Shown here in pieces: positions 19,133 through 27,520 of a stretch of DNA of 64,000 nucleotides. Location: positions 372,001-436,000 of the forward strand of contig NZ_SNZH01000002.1 in assembly GCF_004363655.1 (NCBI RefSeq), read 5' to 3'. The stretch comes from Tahibacter aquaticus. GTDB taxonomy: Bacteria; Pseudomonadota; Gammaproteobacteria; Xanthomonadales; Rhodanobacteraceae. Every line of letters starts with the position of its first letter. Within the stretch, counting starts at the first letter, position 1. Both the position numbers and the translations under genes were made by a program. Under the pieces are notes generated by a model. That model did no database searches, was not told where the DNA came from, and saw nothing but the letters and a program-made list of their open reading frames with translations.

Positions 19133-19930
19133 ATGGCGCAATTGGGCAGCCTGGTATGTGTGGGCCTGGGCATGACGCTGGGCTCGCACCTGAGCCCGCT
19201 CGCGCGCAGTCATATCGAACAGGCCGACGTGGTGTTTGCCGGCGTTTCCGACGGCGTCGTCGAGCTGTGGCTGCAGCGACTGCATGCGGATGTGCGCAGC
19301 CTGCAGCCGTATTACCGCGAAGGCCAGTCGCGCCTGCACACCTACGAGCAGATGGTCGAGGCGATGCTGGCCGAAGTGCGCCAGGGCAAGCGTGTGGTCG
19401 GTGCCTTCTACGGCCATCCCGGCGTGTTCGCGCTGCCGCCGCATCGCGCCATCGAACGGGCGCGAGCGGAAGGGTTTGCCGCGCACATGGAGCCGGGCAT
19501 TTCCGCCGAGGACTGCCTCTACGCCGATCTGGGCATCGACCCCGGCCGCGTCGGCTGCCAGCATTTCGAAGCCAGCCAGCTGATGTTCTACCGCCGCCGC
19601 CTGGATACCTCGGCCTATCTGGTGCTGTGGCAGGTCGGCATTGCCGGCGACCAGTCGCTGGCGCGCTTTTCCACGCCGGCGGTATACCGCGAGATTCTGG
19701 TCGATGTGCTGGCGCAGGATTACCCGCGCACGCATCCGGCTGTCATCTACAAGGTGGCCACGCTGCCTATCCACACTCCGCGCATCGAGCACACCACGCT
19801 GCAGGGGCTGGTAGCGGCCGAGATCGATCTGCACGCCACCGTGGTGCTGCCGCCGGCACGCGAGCTGGAACCCAACCGCGAGGTGCGCGAGCGCCTGCGC
19901 CAGCTCGATCGCGACATCGGCTACGCATGA
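19133..19930 (+). CDS. Borosin-type peptide backbone alpha-N-methyltransferase (SonM-like)
   Basis: 265 residues from ATG 19133 with a strong GGAGG. It has a tetrapyrrole-methylase-fold SAM domain but not a haem-pathway signature. It follows split-borosin methyltransferases: GSLVCVGLGM at the start, LARSHIEQADVVF, then Tyr60/61, Arg67 and Tyr71 in the QSRLHTYEQM region, Tyr93 in FYGHPGVFA, and MEPGISAEDCLYADLGIDPG plus FEASQLMF. The Tyr/Arg/Tyr/Tyr set corresponds to catalytic residues described for fungal OphMA and Shewanella SonM (from memory). These enzymes methylate backbone amides of a separate precursor, which here is encoded two genes downstream. There is no fused precursor, so it is the split type. 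It overlaps the GNAT gene by four bases. Confidence 0.9.
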   Translation: MAQLGSLVCVGLGMTLGSHLSPLARSHIEQADVVFAGVSDGVVELWLQRLHADVRSLQPYYREGQSRLHTYEQMVEAMLAEVRQGKRVVGAFYGHPGVFALPPHRAIERARAEGFAAHMEPGISAEDCLYADLGIDPGRVGCQHFEASQLMFYRRRLDTSAYLVLWQVGIAGDQSLARFSTPAVYREILVDVLAQDYPRTHPAVIYKVATLPIHTPRIEHTTLQGLVAAEIDLHATVVLPPARELEPNREVRERLRQLDRDIGYA

Positions 19931-20496
19931 ATGCCGTTGCTGCCAGCGCTGCGTTCGAGACCGAGCGCCTGCGCGTGCGCAGCCTCTGCGCGGCCGACGA
20001 AGCGCTGTATTGCAGCCTGTATACCGATGCGCGGCTGATGCGCCATATCGGTCCGCCGCTGGATGCGCCGCAGGCGCGGCGCAGTTTCCGCGCTGCCGTG
20101 TCGGCCGCGGCGCGGCAGCCGCCGCGACACGTGTATTTCAGCCTGTACGACCGGCAGCACGACCACGCGCTCGGTGTCTGCGCCGTGCGTGACATCGACC
20201 TGGAACACAAGCGCGCGGAAATAGGGCTCATGCTGCGGCGCGAAGCGCATGCCAGCGGCATCGCGCGCGAAGGACTGCAGGCGGTGATGGCCTGGAGCTT
20301 TCGCGAACTGCCTATCGATCAGCTGTATGGGCAGACCGATTCTGCCAACCTCGCCGCCTGTCGTGCGGCGCGGCGGGCGGGTTTTTCTGCGCAAGCGGGA
20401 GGCGATACCGGAGGGGCCGCGGCATCGTCTTGCATGTTCCTGTTCAACAGGCCAGTTTCCCGTAACCGTAGCAGCACCAGCCAGTCAAAGGAGTAG
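19927..20496 (+). CDS. GNAT-family acetyltransferase in the borosin operon
   Basis: 189 residues from ATG 19927, overlapping the methyltransferase stop (ATGA). The N-terminus FETERLRVRSLCAADEALYCSLYTDARLM and the central strand-helix (IGLMLRREAHASGIAREGLQAVMAWSF) match RimJ/RimL-type GNAT acetyltransferases, with the acetyl-CoA loop at RREAHASGIA. The C-terminal YGQTDSANLAACRAARRAGF fits motif B of the fold. Its place between methyltransferase and precursor suggests it acetylates the N-methylated peptide or a fragment of it. That is inference; it might instead act on an unrelated small molecule. Confidence 0.8.
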   Translation: MNAVAASAAFETERLRVRSLCAADEALYCSLYTDARLMRHIGPPLDAPQARRSFRAAVSAAARQPPRHVYFSLYDRQHDHALGVCAVRDIDLEHKRAEIGLMLRREAHASGIAREGLQAVMAWSFRELPIDQLYGQTDSANLAACRAARRAGFSAQAGGDTGGAAASSCMFLFNRPVSRNRSSTSQSKE

Positions 20497-20498
20497 TG

Positions 20499-20921
20499 AT
20501 GTCCAACGTCATCGAGTTCCTGGAAAAGATGGGTCGCGAAGCGAAACTGCGGCATGCCTCGACTGCCGAACTGGCAGCCGCGCTGAGCCAGCAGGCCGTG
20601 GACCCCGAGCTTCACGCCGCCATCCTGGCCGGCGACCAGCGCCGCCTGGAAGCCGTGCTGGGCGCACGCACCAACGTGGTCTGCGGCATGGCGCCGGCCG
20701 AAGAAGAAGCGCCGAGCAAGGACAAGGACAAGGAAGAGGAAGAAATCCGCTTCGCCGCCGTGTCTGGCGGCGACAAGGATGAAGAAGAAATCCGTTGCGT
20801 CGCCACGCTTGGCGGTGACAAGGACGAGGAAGAAATCCGCCTCGCCGCTGCGTTCGGCGGCGACAAGGACGAGGAAGAAATCCGTTTCGCCGCGCCGGCT
20901 GGCCGTGTTGCCGCAGCCTGA
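20499..20921 (+). CDS. Split borosin precursor peptide with four core repeats
   Basis: 140 residues from ATG 20499, behind AAAGGAG and 2 bases after the GNAT stop; a GTG one codon earlier is less likely. Residues 1-67 resemble the borosin-binding domain of SonA-type precursors: a helical leader (FLEKMGREAKLRHASTAEL), then VDPELHAAILAGDQRRLEAVLGA and VVCGMAPAEEE. Residues 77-136 are four 15-residue repeats with spacer DKDEEE followed by a short hydrophobic core: IRFAAVSGG (83-91), IRCVATLGG (98-106), IRLAAAFGG (113-121) and IRFAAPAG (128-135). The cores vary while the spacers are almost fixed, as in multi-core RiPP precursors. Backbone N-methylation in the hydrophobic cores is predicted. Confidence 0.88.
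   Translation: MSNVIEFLEKMGREAKLRHASTAELAAALSQQAVDPELHAAILAGDQRRLEAVLGARTNVVCGMAPAEEEAPSKDKDKEEEEIRFAAVSGGDKDEEEIRCVATLGGDKDEEEIRLAAAFGGDKDEEEIRFAAPAGRVAAA
20727..20906 (+). repeat. Four 45-base tandem repeats inside the borosin precursor
   Basis: In-frame units of exactly 45 bases encode the spacer-core blocks at residues 77-91, 92-106, 107-121 and 122-136. The spacer bases are nearly invariant (GACAAGGA, then GAGGAAGAAATCCG) and differences concentrate in the core codons. This points to duplication followed by diversification of the cores. Confidence 0.9.
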
Positions 20922-22767
20922 GCAGCGCCGCGACGCCGACACGGTCGCCGGCCGCTTGCGGTCGCGGATCCGGGTCGGCGTCGCGGCCTTGGTGGCATTG
21001 CTGCTGGCCACTGCAGTCATCGCCTTGCAACCCGGCGAGCTGGATAACCGCCTGCGCGAAGCCGACGCGCTGAAGAGTTCCAACTACGCGCGCTTCGCCG
21101 CCATGCTGGGCGAGATGGACGCCGCGGACCAGCCGCTCAGTCCGGCCCAGCGCCAATACCTGAACTATCTGAAGGCCTGGGAGCGCGGCTATGCCGGCGA
21201 CTACGAGGCCGCGATTCCGCTGTACAAATCGGTCATCGCCGAATCCGACGACTCGGTGCTGCAGTTTCGCGCCACCGCCAGTCTGGTCAGCAACCTAACC
21301 ATCGCGCGGCGCTACCTGGAGGCCTATACCTACCTGGACCTGCTGGTCGAGCGCATGCCGCAGACCACCGACCTGCTGGCGCGCGAACAAGGCCTGCACG
21401 CCGCGGCCCTGCTCAACAACCAGGCCGGCCAGTACGAACTGGGGCTGGATTTCAGCACGCGCCTGCTGCACGAACGCATGGGCCTGCGCGGCGAATGCAT
21501 CGCGCGCGAGCTGCGCGTGGAATCGCTGTACAAGTCCAAGCGGCTGGAACCGGATGGCGAAGACGTCAGCTTCGCCATCGAAGCCTGCCAACGCCACGGC
21601 GAGGCGGTGTTCGCCAGCATCGTGCGCAGCTTCCAGGCGCATGCCTTCATCGACAAGGCACGTTACCGCGAAGCCAGGGATGTGCTGGAGAGCAACTACG
21701 AGGAAGTGCAGAAAACCCGCTATCTGCGCATCATTTCCGAGTTCGACGTGCTGCTGGCCGAATCGTACTGGCAGCTGGGCGACCTGCCGCGCGCGCGCAA
21801 CTACGCCCTGCGTGCGATCGACAAGCGCCTGCCCAAGGAAGTGACCGATTCGCTGGTGGCGGCCTACCGCCTGCTCTACCGCATCTCGCTGCAGCAGAAC
21901 GACACCAAGTCCGCACTGGCCTACCACGAAAAATACGCCGAGGCGGACAAGCAGAATTTCGACGACATCAGCGCGCGTTCGCTCGCCTACCAGATGGCGC
22001 GCCACCAGGCCACCGCGACCAAGCTGCAGATCGAGGCGCTGAACAAGCAGAACCAGGTGCTGCAGCTGGAACAGCAGCTCGGCGCCAAGGCCGTGGAAAC
22101 CAGCCGCCTGTACATCGCCCTGCTCATCGCCGTGCTGCTGATGCTCGTGTTGTGGGCGTTCTATACCAAGCGCCGCCAGCTGTATTTCCGCCGGCTGTCG
22201 CAGCGCGATGGCCTGACCCAGATCGCCAACCGGCCGCATTTCCTCGAAGCCTCGGCCCGTGCGCTGGACGAATGCCGCCGGGCCGGCGGCGAAGCTGCCG
22301 TAATCCTGTTCGACCTGGATCACTTCAAGGTGATCAACGATCGCCACGGCCATGCGGCCGGCGACCACGTGCTGCGCAAGGTGACGGCTGCCTGCCGCAC
22401 CTACCTCAGGCCGGAGCAGTACTTCGGCCGCATCGGCGGCGAGGAATTCGCCATTCTGCTGATCGGCTACGACGAGGCCAGGGCCGTGGCCCTGGCCGAA
22501 CAGTTGCGCCGTGCCGTGACTGCAGCCAATGCCGACGGCGCGTTCGGCGAATTCAGCGTATCGGCCAGTTTCGGCGTCACTTCCACGCGCAAGGCCGGCC
22601 ACGAGCTGCGCCAGCTGCTGGCCTGCGCCGACGCGGCGCTGTACCAGGCCAAGCTCGACGGGCGCGACCGCGTGGCAACCTTCGACGGCTCGCCTGCCAC
22701 CGTCGCTGCGACGCCGCTGCATGCGCAGCGCGACCGTCTGCTGGGTAGCGTCACGCCGCTGAGTTGA
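20905..22767 (+). CDS. Membrane TPR-GGDEF diguanylate cyclase
   Basis: 620 residues if started at GTG 20905, 17 bases before the precursor stop. The frame is open back to 20779, but that part is an out-of-frame reading of the core repeats. A transmembrane segment (residues ~24-41) leads into a periplasmic helical repeat region. A second segment follows near 402-421 (ALLIAVLLMLVLWAF) and then a cytoplasmic GGDEF domain. The active-site motif is GGEEF, and LFDLDHFKVINDRHGH is intact, so it should make cyclic di-GMP. The inhibitory site is degenerate (RPEQ instead of RxxD). Overlap with the precursor suggests translational coupling. Confidence 0.85.
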   Translation: MLPQPEQRRDADTVAGRLRSRIRVGVAALVALLLATAVIALQPGELDNRLREADALKSSNYARFAAMLGEMDAADQPLSPAQRQYLNYLKAWERGYAGDYEAAIPLYKSVIAESDDSVLQFRATASLVSNLTIARRYLEAYTYLDLLVERMPQTTDLLAREQGLHAAALLNNQAGQYELGLDFSTRLLHERMGLRGECIARELRVESLYKSKRLEPDGEDVSFAIEACQRHGEAVFASIVRSFQAHAFIDKARYREARDVLESNYEEVQKTRYLRIISEFDVLLAESYWQLGDLPRARNYALRAIDKRLPKEVTDSLVAAYRLLYRISLQQNDTKSALAYHEKYAEADKQNFDDISARSLAYQMARHQATATKLQIEALNKQNQVLQLEQQLGAKAVETSRLYIALLIAVLLMLVLWAFYTKRRQLYFRRLSQRDGLTQIANRPHFLEASARALDECRRAGGEAAVILFDLDHFKVINDRHGHAAGDHVLRKVTAACRTYLRPEQYFGRIGGEEFAILLIGYDEARAVALAEQLRRAVTAANADGAFGEFSVSASFGVTSTRKAGHELRQLLACADAALYQAKLDGRDRVATFDGSPATVAATPLHAQRDRLLGSVTPLS

Positions 22768-22810
22768 GCGCAACGGTGTAATTGCGCCGCGCAGCCACTA
22801 TGGTGTGCGC

Positions 22811-23635
22811 ATGCACGGCGTCCCCGCCCATTTCGATTGTCCCAGCGACGCGGCCGAGTTCCGCCATGCACCGCATCGCAGCGGCATCGAGCTGTATCGC
22901 GCGCATATCGTGCGCCACGCGTTCGAGCCACATACCCACGCCGCCTTCGGCCTGGGCGCGATCGACGCCGGCGTCGAGCGCTTCCGCTACGCCGGTGCCG
23001 ATCACCTGGCGCCGCCGGACTCGCTGGTGCTGATGAACCCTGACGCCCTGCACACCGGCCGCGCCGAAACCGAAGGCGGCTGGCGCTATCGCATGATCTA
23101 TATCGACGCACCTGTGCTCGACGCCGTCAGCGGCGAGCGCGACTGGTGGTTCGACGCGGCGGTGGTCTGCGATCCGGCGCGCGCACGCCAGACCGGCCGG
23201 CTGCTGCAACGGCTGTGGCAGGCCGAATCGCCGCTGGCTTTCGACAGCCTGCTGGTGGAGCTGCTGGCGCTGCTGCGGCCCCATGCCCAGGTGCCTCGCC
23301 CGCCGGCAGCCCAGGCCATGCCGCGCTTCGCTGCGGTCATCGACTACCTGCATGCCCATCTTGCCGAGCGCGTGACACTGGAGCAGCTGGCCGCCGTGGC
23401 GAAGTTGAGCCCGTTCCATTTCCTGCGCCAGTTCCGCGCCTGCCACCACGCTACGCCGCAGCAGATGCTGATGGCGCTGCGCCTGGAAAAGGCCAAGCGC
23501 CTGCTCGGCCAGGGGCGGGCGCCAGCCGAGGTGGCTGCGGCTACCGGCCTGGCCGACCAGGCCCATCTGACACGCGCCTTTGCCTGGCGTTACGGCGTCA
23601 CGCCGGCGCGCTACCAGCGCCAGTTGCGCGGCTGA
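22811..23635 (+). CDS. AraC-family transcriptional regulator
   Basis: 274 residues from ATG 22811; an in-frame GTG two codons earlier is possible. The N-terminal cupin-like sensor (HRSGIELYRAHIVRHAFEPHTHAAFGLGAIDAG ... LVLMNPDALHTG) is followed by two helix-turn-helix motifs (LEQLAAVAKLSPFHFLRQFRACHHATPQQML and PAEVAAATGLADQAHLTRAFAWRYGVTPARY). The layout matches AraC regulators that control a neighbouring small exporter, and an EamA exporter gene starts 48 bases downstream. Confidence 0.93.
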   Translation: MHGVPAHFDCPSDAAEFRHAPHRSGIELYRAHIVRHAFEPHTHAAFGLGAIDAGVERFRYAGADHLAPPDSLVLMNPDALHTGRAETEGGWRYRMIYIDAPVLDAVSGERDWWFDAAVVCDPARARQTGRLLQRLWQAESPLAFDSLLVELLALLRPHAQVPRPPAAQAMPRFAAVIDYLHAHLAERVTLEQLAAVAKLSPFHFLRQFRACHHATPQQMLMALRLEKAKRLLGQGRAPAEVAAATGLADQAHLTRAFAWRYGVTPARYQRQLRG

Positions 23636-23683
23636 GCAATCTGCTGCAAGACAGCCCAGGCCGCGGCAGCCCATGCTCGCCGC

Positions 23684-24643
23684 ATGTTGATCGGAACCTT
23701 GTACGCACTCATCGCCGGCCTGATGTGGGGCCTGGTCTTCATCGGTCCGCTGCTGCTGCCGGAATATCCGGCGGCCTTGCAGTCGGTCGGCCGCTATCTC
23801 GCCTTCGGCCTGATCGCGCTGCCGCTGGCCTGGCTGGACCGGGCCGAATTGCGCCGCCTGCGCCGCGCCGACTGGATCGAGGCGCTGAAACTCTCGGCGG
23901 TCGGCAACCTGCTGTACTACGTCTGCCTGGCCGCGGCGATCCAGCGTGCCGGCGCTCCGCTGCCGACCATGCTGATCGGCACCTTGCCGGTACTGATTGC
24001 GATCAGCGCCAACCGGCGCAATGCCGGACGCGATGGGCGCCTGCCCTGGCGCCGGCTGGCGCCGTCGCTGCTGCTCATCGCGCTGGGCGTGGCCTGCGTC
24101 AACCAGGTGGAACTGCAGGCGCTGCGCCACGATCCGGCGGCCGATCCCTGGCGTTATCTCGGTGGCGCGGCGCTGGCCCTGGTCGCCGTCGTCTGCTGGA
24201 CCTGGTATCCGCTGCGCAATGCCGACTGGCTGCGCGACCACCCGGGCCGCAGCCCGCGTGCCTGGGCCACCGCGCAGGGCCTGGTCACGCTGCCGCTGGC
24301 ATTGGCCGGGTATCTGCTGCTTTGGTTAATAATGCACATTGGAAACAGTTCCTTTGCCCTGCCGTTCGGGCCGCGTCCCGGCGTGTTCATCGGCCTGATG
24401 CTTGCGATCGGCCTGTTCGCTTCGTGGCTGGGCACCTTGTGCTGGAACCAGGCCAGCCAGCGCCTGCCGACCCTGCTGGCCGGCCAGCTGATCGTGTTCG
24501 AAACCCTGGCTGCACTGGGCTATGCCTTCCTGCTGCGCGGCCGCCTGCCCGAACCGCTGACCGTGGCCGGCATTGCCCTGCTGATTGCCGGCGTGGTCTG
24601 GGCCGTGCGGGTGAAACCCGAACCCATTGCCGCGAGTGCCTGA
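23684..24643 (+). CDS. EamA/DMT-family membrane transporter
   Basis: 319 residues with about ten hydrophobic segments, arranged as two five-helix EamA halves (MLIGTLYALIAGLMWGLVFIG at the start; GYAFLLRGRLPEPLTVAGIALLIAGVVWAV at the end, the characteristic E-P-L-T motif). Proteins of this type export amino acids, metabolites or drugs by exchange. The ATG follows the AraC gene closely, so expression probably depends on that regulator. The substrate cannot be inferred. Confidence 0.9.
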   Translation: MLIGTLYALIAGLMWGLVFIGPLLLPEYPAALQSVGRYLAFGLIALPLAWLDRAELRRLRRADWIEALKLSAVGNLLYYVCLAAAIQRAGAPLPTMLIGTLPVLIAISANRRNAGRDGRLPWRRLAPSLLLIALGVACVNQVELQALRHDPAADPWRYLGGAALALVAVVCWTWYPLRNADWLRDHPGRSPRAWATAQGLVTLPLALAGYLLLWLIMHIGNSSFALPFGPRPGVFIGLMLAIGLFASWLGTLCWNQASQRLPTLLAGQLIVFETLAALGYAFLLRGRLPEPLTVAGIALLIAGVVWAVRVKPEPIAASA

Positions 24644-24841
24644 GCACGGCGGCGCTTGCAGCCAGCAAAACGCTACTCGGAATTTTCCGAGATGCGCGTC
24701 AGCGCTTTCCTGAGGCCAAATCCGCGTTCAGCCGCTAGACTAAGGGCATATCGGAGGTCGACCCCGATTCGCAGCGCCAGCGTACCCGGCCGTGATGGGT
24801 TCGCGCGTCGATGCGCAAAGCAACCGCTGGTGGAGAACCCG

Positions 24842-25099
24842 ATGATCGATGCACGTACCCTGGACGAACTCACCCGCCGCCTTACCGAGTTGATTCCTCC
24901 GGGTGTCAGCAGCGTTGGTTCCGATCTCGCCGACAATTTCAAGGACGTGCTGCGCAGCGGCCTGCGCAAGCTCGATCTGGTAACCCGCGACGAATTCGAC
25001 GTGCAGCGCAGCGTGCTGCTGCGTACCCGCGAAAAAGTCGAAGCCCTGGAAGCGCGCGTGGCGCAGCTGGAACAGCAGCTGCAGTCCGGCAAGACCTGA
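24842..25099 (+). CDS. ubiK: Ubiquinone biosynthesis accessory factor UbiK (YqiC/BMFP family)
   Basis: 85 residues from ATG 24842, with TGGAGAAC upstream. An amphipathic N-terminal helix (LDELTRRLTELIPPG) is followed by a strong trimeric coiled coil (VTRDEFDVQRSVLLRTREKVEALEARVAQLEQQL), the standard UbiK architecture. It helps assemble the UbiJ-containing ubiquinone hydroxylation complex under aerobic conditions. In many gammaproteobacteria it sits beside glnK/amtB and comM. Here it is on the same strand but separated from both by several genes. Confidence 0.93.
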   Translation: MIDARTLDELTRRLTELIPPGVSSVGSDLADNFKDVLRSGLRKLDLVTRDEFDVQRSVLLRTREKVEALEARVAQLEQQLQSGKT

Positions 25100-25379
25100 G
25101 CGCTTGCAGCGACGGCATCGTCGTCGCGGGTAGCCGCAGGCAGCCCAGGTTGTGCTCTGCGCGGCACCGATTCACTACCGAACCCCCGATGGACCCGGCG
25201 CAGGATGCACCGGTCAGGGCAGGCGCGCCCGTAAAGGACTGCAATCGCCATCAGTCACGGACTCCGCCGGCTCCAGATTCGTCTGGCCGCGTGGAAAATG
25301 GCCAGGGATGGCCACCTCTATCTCCACCTCCACCTCCGGGCCAAGGCCTGCCGCTGACTGCAATTCCTCGGGTGTGATT

Positions 25380-25483
25380 CGTAGGGTGCGATGAGCAACG
25401 TGAATTGCACCATCGCCGTCCATCCGCCTGCTGCCCCGTCCCGGACCCTCGCGGCGCAATTCGCGCTGCTCATCGCGCCTACG
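25380..25483. repeat. Inverted REP pair in the gap after ubiK
   Basis: A forward copy at 25380-25411 (CGTAGGGTGCGATGAGCAAC...) and a reverse copy at 25453-25483 (...CATCGCGCCTACG) are separated by 41 bases. The orientation (forward then reverse) is opposite to that of the pairs at 9102, 33499 and 44401. No gene is supported in the rest of the 25100-25624 gap. Confidence 0.75.
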
Positions 25484-25624
25484 TGATTGCGCCATTCCGC
25501 GTACCGGCGGGTTGCGACGCGCGCGCTTTGCCCTCGCCGCGTGCGGCCGCCATCGGGCACACGGGGATTTTCCGCGCCGCTATAGTTCGGCCTCCCGTGA
25601 GCGTGTCCCTGCCGGAGTACGTCT

Positions 25625-26716
25625 GTGTCATTACGCCAGCTGTACCGCCTTGCCGGCCGACTGGCCAGCCTGCTGCTCATGGTAGGCGCAGGCATCGCAT
25701 CAGCCGAGGAGCTGCCGCTGCCGCCGCTCGCGCCCGCCGCCACGACCTACAACCGTGCCCAGGTACTGGACTGGATTTCCCCCGGGCGCTTTGCCGTAGG
25801 GCGCTGGGACGGCACGGTATCGGTGTTCCGCACGCCCGCCGCCGGGGAGTTCGGGCCGATGGCGGAACAGGCCTGGACCCTGCCCGGCGGCCGTGGCATC
25901 GAAATGCTGAGCGCCCTTGATGCGCGCACCTTGGCCATGTCCGACGGTGCGGCGGCCATCGCATTATGGAAAACCGATCGGAAGGGAATTTTCCATCCGT
26001 GGCGGCGCCTGTCCTATGCGGCGTCGTTTGGCAGCGCGAACAGTGGCCTGGCGCTGGGCCAGGGGCCTGGAGGCTGGTTCGCCAGCGGCCACGAAAGCGG
26101 CTACCTGCTGCTGTGGCAGCGGCGCTTGGGCAGCTACACGCTGCGCCATAGCCTGGACCTGCATTCGCCGGTACCGATCGCGGCGCCGCACCCTCTGCGC
26201 AACATCCGCGACCTGGTGCCCTGGCGCGAGGGCCGGCTGGTTGCTGCGTCCGAGGACGGCGATATTGTCGGCATCGACGTGGCCGCCGGCCGCGAAGTAT
26301 TCCGCTGGCGCTACAACCCCGGCGCCCAGCGCGGCATCAACGACCTGGCCATCGCCGGCGACTGGCTGCTGGTGGCCAACTGCGCCGTCGGCGGGACAGA
26401 CCGCAATCTGTGGCTGTTCGACTTGTCCAGCGGCCAGCCGGTGCTCAGCGACGCAATCAACCTGGCGCTGGACCGGCAGCGAGCCCAGGTCTTCAATTTC
26501 GACATCGAACTGATCGCCGGCAGCGCCGGCGTGCTTTTTTTCGCCAGCACCGAGGAAGGCTTGCTGTGGCGCGGCGAGGTTCGCGCCGGCAAGCTGCTGC
26601 CGACCGGCATGAGCCGGATCGCCGATGCCGGCGGCGCGACGATCGACGCTTCGCCCGATGCCGCGCTGCTCGCGGCGGCGGCCTATCAGATCTTCCTGTT
26701 CCGCACCCAGCAATAA
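25625..26716 (+). CDS. Secreted WD40/PQQ-like beta-propeller protein of unknown function
   Basis: 363 residues from GTG 25625, with GGAG 7 bases upstream. A signal peptide ends near IASAEE. The mature part is made of repeating beta-strand blocks with propeller character: [92 protein letters not shown], and a final [19 protein letters not shown]. No active-site residues are evident. It stands alone between REP remnants; the call is to fold only. Confidence 0.65.
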   Translation: MSLRQLYRLAGRLASLLLMVGAGIASAEELPLPPLAPAATTYNRAQVLDWISPGRFAVGRWDGTVSVFRTPAAGEFGPMAEQAWTLPGGRGIEMLSALDARTLAMSDGAAAIALWKTDRKGIFHPWRRLSYAASFGSANSGLALGQGPGGWFASGHESGYLLLWQRRLGSYTLRHSLDLHSPVPIAAPHPLRNIRDLVPWREGRLVAASEDGDIVGIDVAAGREVFRWRYNPGAQRGINDLAIAGDWLLVANCAVGGTDRNLWLFDLSSGQPVLSDAINLALDRQRAQVFNFDIELIAGSAGVLFFASTEEGLLWRGEVRAGKLLPTGMSRIADAGGATIDASPDAALLAAAAYQIFLFRTQQ

Positions 26717-26732
26717 GCCGCACTGCCCCTGC

Positions 26733-26762
26733 AGCGGGGCGATGGAGCAGCGAATTGCGCCG
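26733..26762 (+). repeat. Degenerate REP copy
   Basis: AGCGGGGCGATGGAGCAGCG followed by AATTGCGCCG keeps the order of the forward REP (GGGCGCGATGAGCGCAGCG ... AATTGCGCC) but has lost the GTAG head and a few bases. It lies just after the propeller gene. Confidence 0.45.
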
Positions 26763-26835
26763 GACCGCAGTGCGATGGAGTTCGCCAGGCAACGGCCGTT
26801 GTACATTCCGCCCTTATCGTCCGCGCGAGCGCTGC

Positions 26836-27165
26836 ATGGCAAAGACCGGGCTTGTCTATGTGGCCGCAGCGCTGGCCGAGATCGCCGGCTGCTTCGGCTT
26901 CTGGCTATGGCTGCGCCAGGGCAGGTCTGCGCTATGGCTGCTGCCGGCCCTGCTGTCGCTGGCCCTGTTCGCCTGGCTGCTGACCCTGGTCGACAGTGCC
27001 GCCGCCGGCCGCGCCTATGCGGCCTACGGCGGCGTCTATATCGCGGCGTCGCTGGCCTGGCTCTGGGCCGTGGAAGGTGTGCGGCCGGACCGCTGGGATT
27101 GCATCGGCGCAGTCATCTGCCTGATCGGCGCCGCCCTGATGCTGTTGGGGCCGCGGGCAGCGTGA
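26836..27165 (+). CDS. YnfA/UPF0060-family small membrane protein
   Basis: 109 residues from ATG 26836 with four transmembrane helices. Family signatures are clear: the N-terminal [17 protein letters not shown], the central [27 protein letters not shown] and the closing [17 protein letters not shown]. YnfA proteins resemble small multidrug-resistance transporters, but their physiological role is not firmly known. The ribosome-binding site is weak. It is probably monocistronic, converging on the small minus-strand gene at 27224. Confidence 0.92.
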   Translation: MAKTGLVYVAAALAEIAGCFGFWLWLRQGRSALWLLPALLSLALFAWLLTLVDSAAAGRAYAAYGGVYIAASLAWLWAVEGVRPDRWDCIGAVICLIGAALMLLGPRAA

Positions 27166-27223
27166 CCGGCGGTCGCCGGCAAATACGGGGCTGAGCCGTC
27201 CCGGCCGGCAGAACGGGTAGCGT

Positions 27224-27520
27224 TTAGGACCGGTCGGTCGAATCCAGCGACACCGCCAGGTGGGCCGGCGCCAGCGCCGGCTGCTGCGCCGTCGGCGCGC
27301 CGGACGCCGAGGCAACCACGAGGAAGCAGGCCAGGGCGGCGCCGTAGAGCAGCATCAGTGCGGCCAGGTCGCCACGGTCGGCGCGATAGCGCGGTGCGGC
27401 CAGGCGATCGCTGAAGCCATGTTCCTCGCGCGGCGCGGTCATCGCTGCCGGCGCGTAGTTGTTACGGTCGGCCGGGCCGGTGGAGCGTTCGTTGGTCGCG
27501 GTACGGGTAAGCCGGTCCAT
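27224..27520 (-). CDS. Small single-span membrane protein, unknown
   Basis: 98 residues from ATG 27520, with GGGGAAAAC just upstream. About 48 hydrophilic residues precede one hydrophobic helix (LAALMLLYGAALACFLVVASA), followed by a short Ala/Pro-rich tail. No family is recognised. The good start region, plausible topology and the lack of a better overlapping frame argue that it is real. It is divergent from the large STAND regulator, with a 457-base spacer. Confidence 0.5.
   Translation of the reverse strand: MDRLTRTATNERSTGPADRNNYAPAAMTAPREEHGFSDRLAAPRYRADRGDLAALMLLYGAALACFLVVASASGAPTAQQPALAPAHLAVSLDSTDRS

Noticed and set aside
19133-19930. Uroporphyrinogen or precorrin methyltransferase
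   Set aside because: The fold is shared, but the motifs and the adjacent leader-core protein fit the borosin branch, and no haem or cobalamin genes are nearby.
19093-20496. A single 467-residue gene covering the methyltransferase region in a second frame and the GNAT
   Set aside because: Only the part after 19927 has protein character and family motifs; the first 278 codons are a shadow of the methyltransferase.
20779-20904. Extending the GGDEF protein upstream to ATG 20779
   Set aside because: That part is the borosin repeat read in another frame: it is Lys/Arg/Ser-rich and repetitive, while the precursor frame has a strong ribosome-binding site and family resemblance.
20727-20906. Tandem repeats as a CRISPR-like or satellite array
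   Set aside because: The repeats are in frame, contiguous, without spacers of constant size, and encode the precursor cores.
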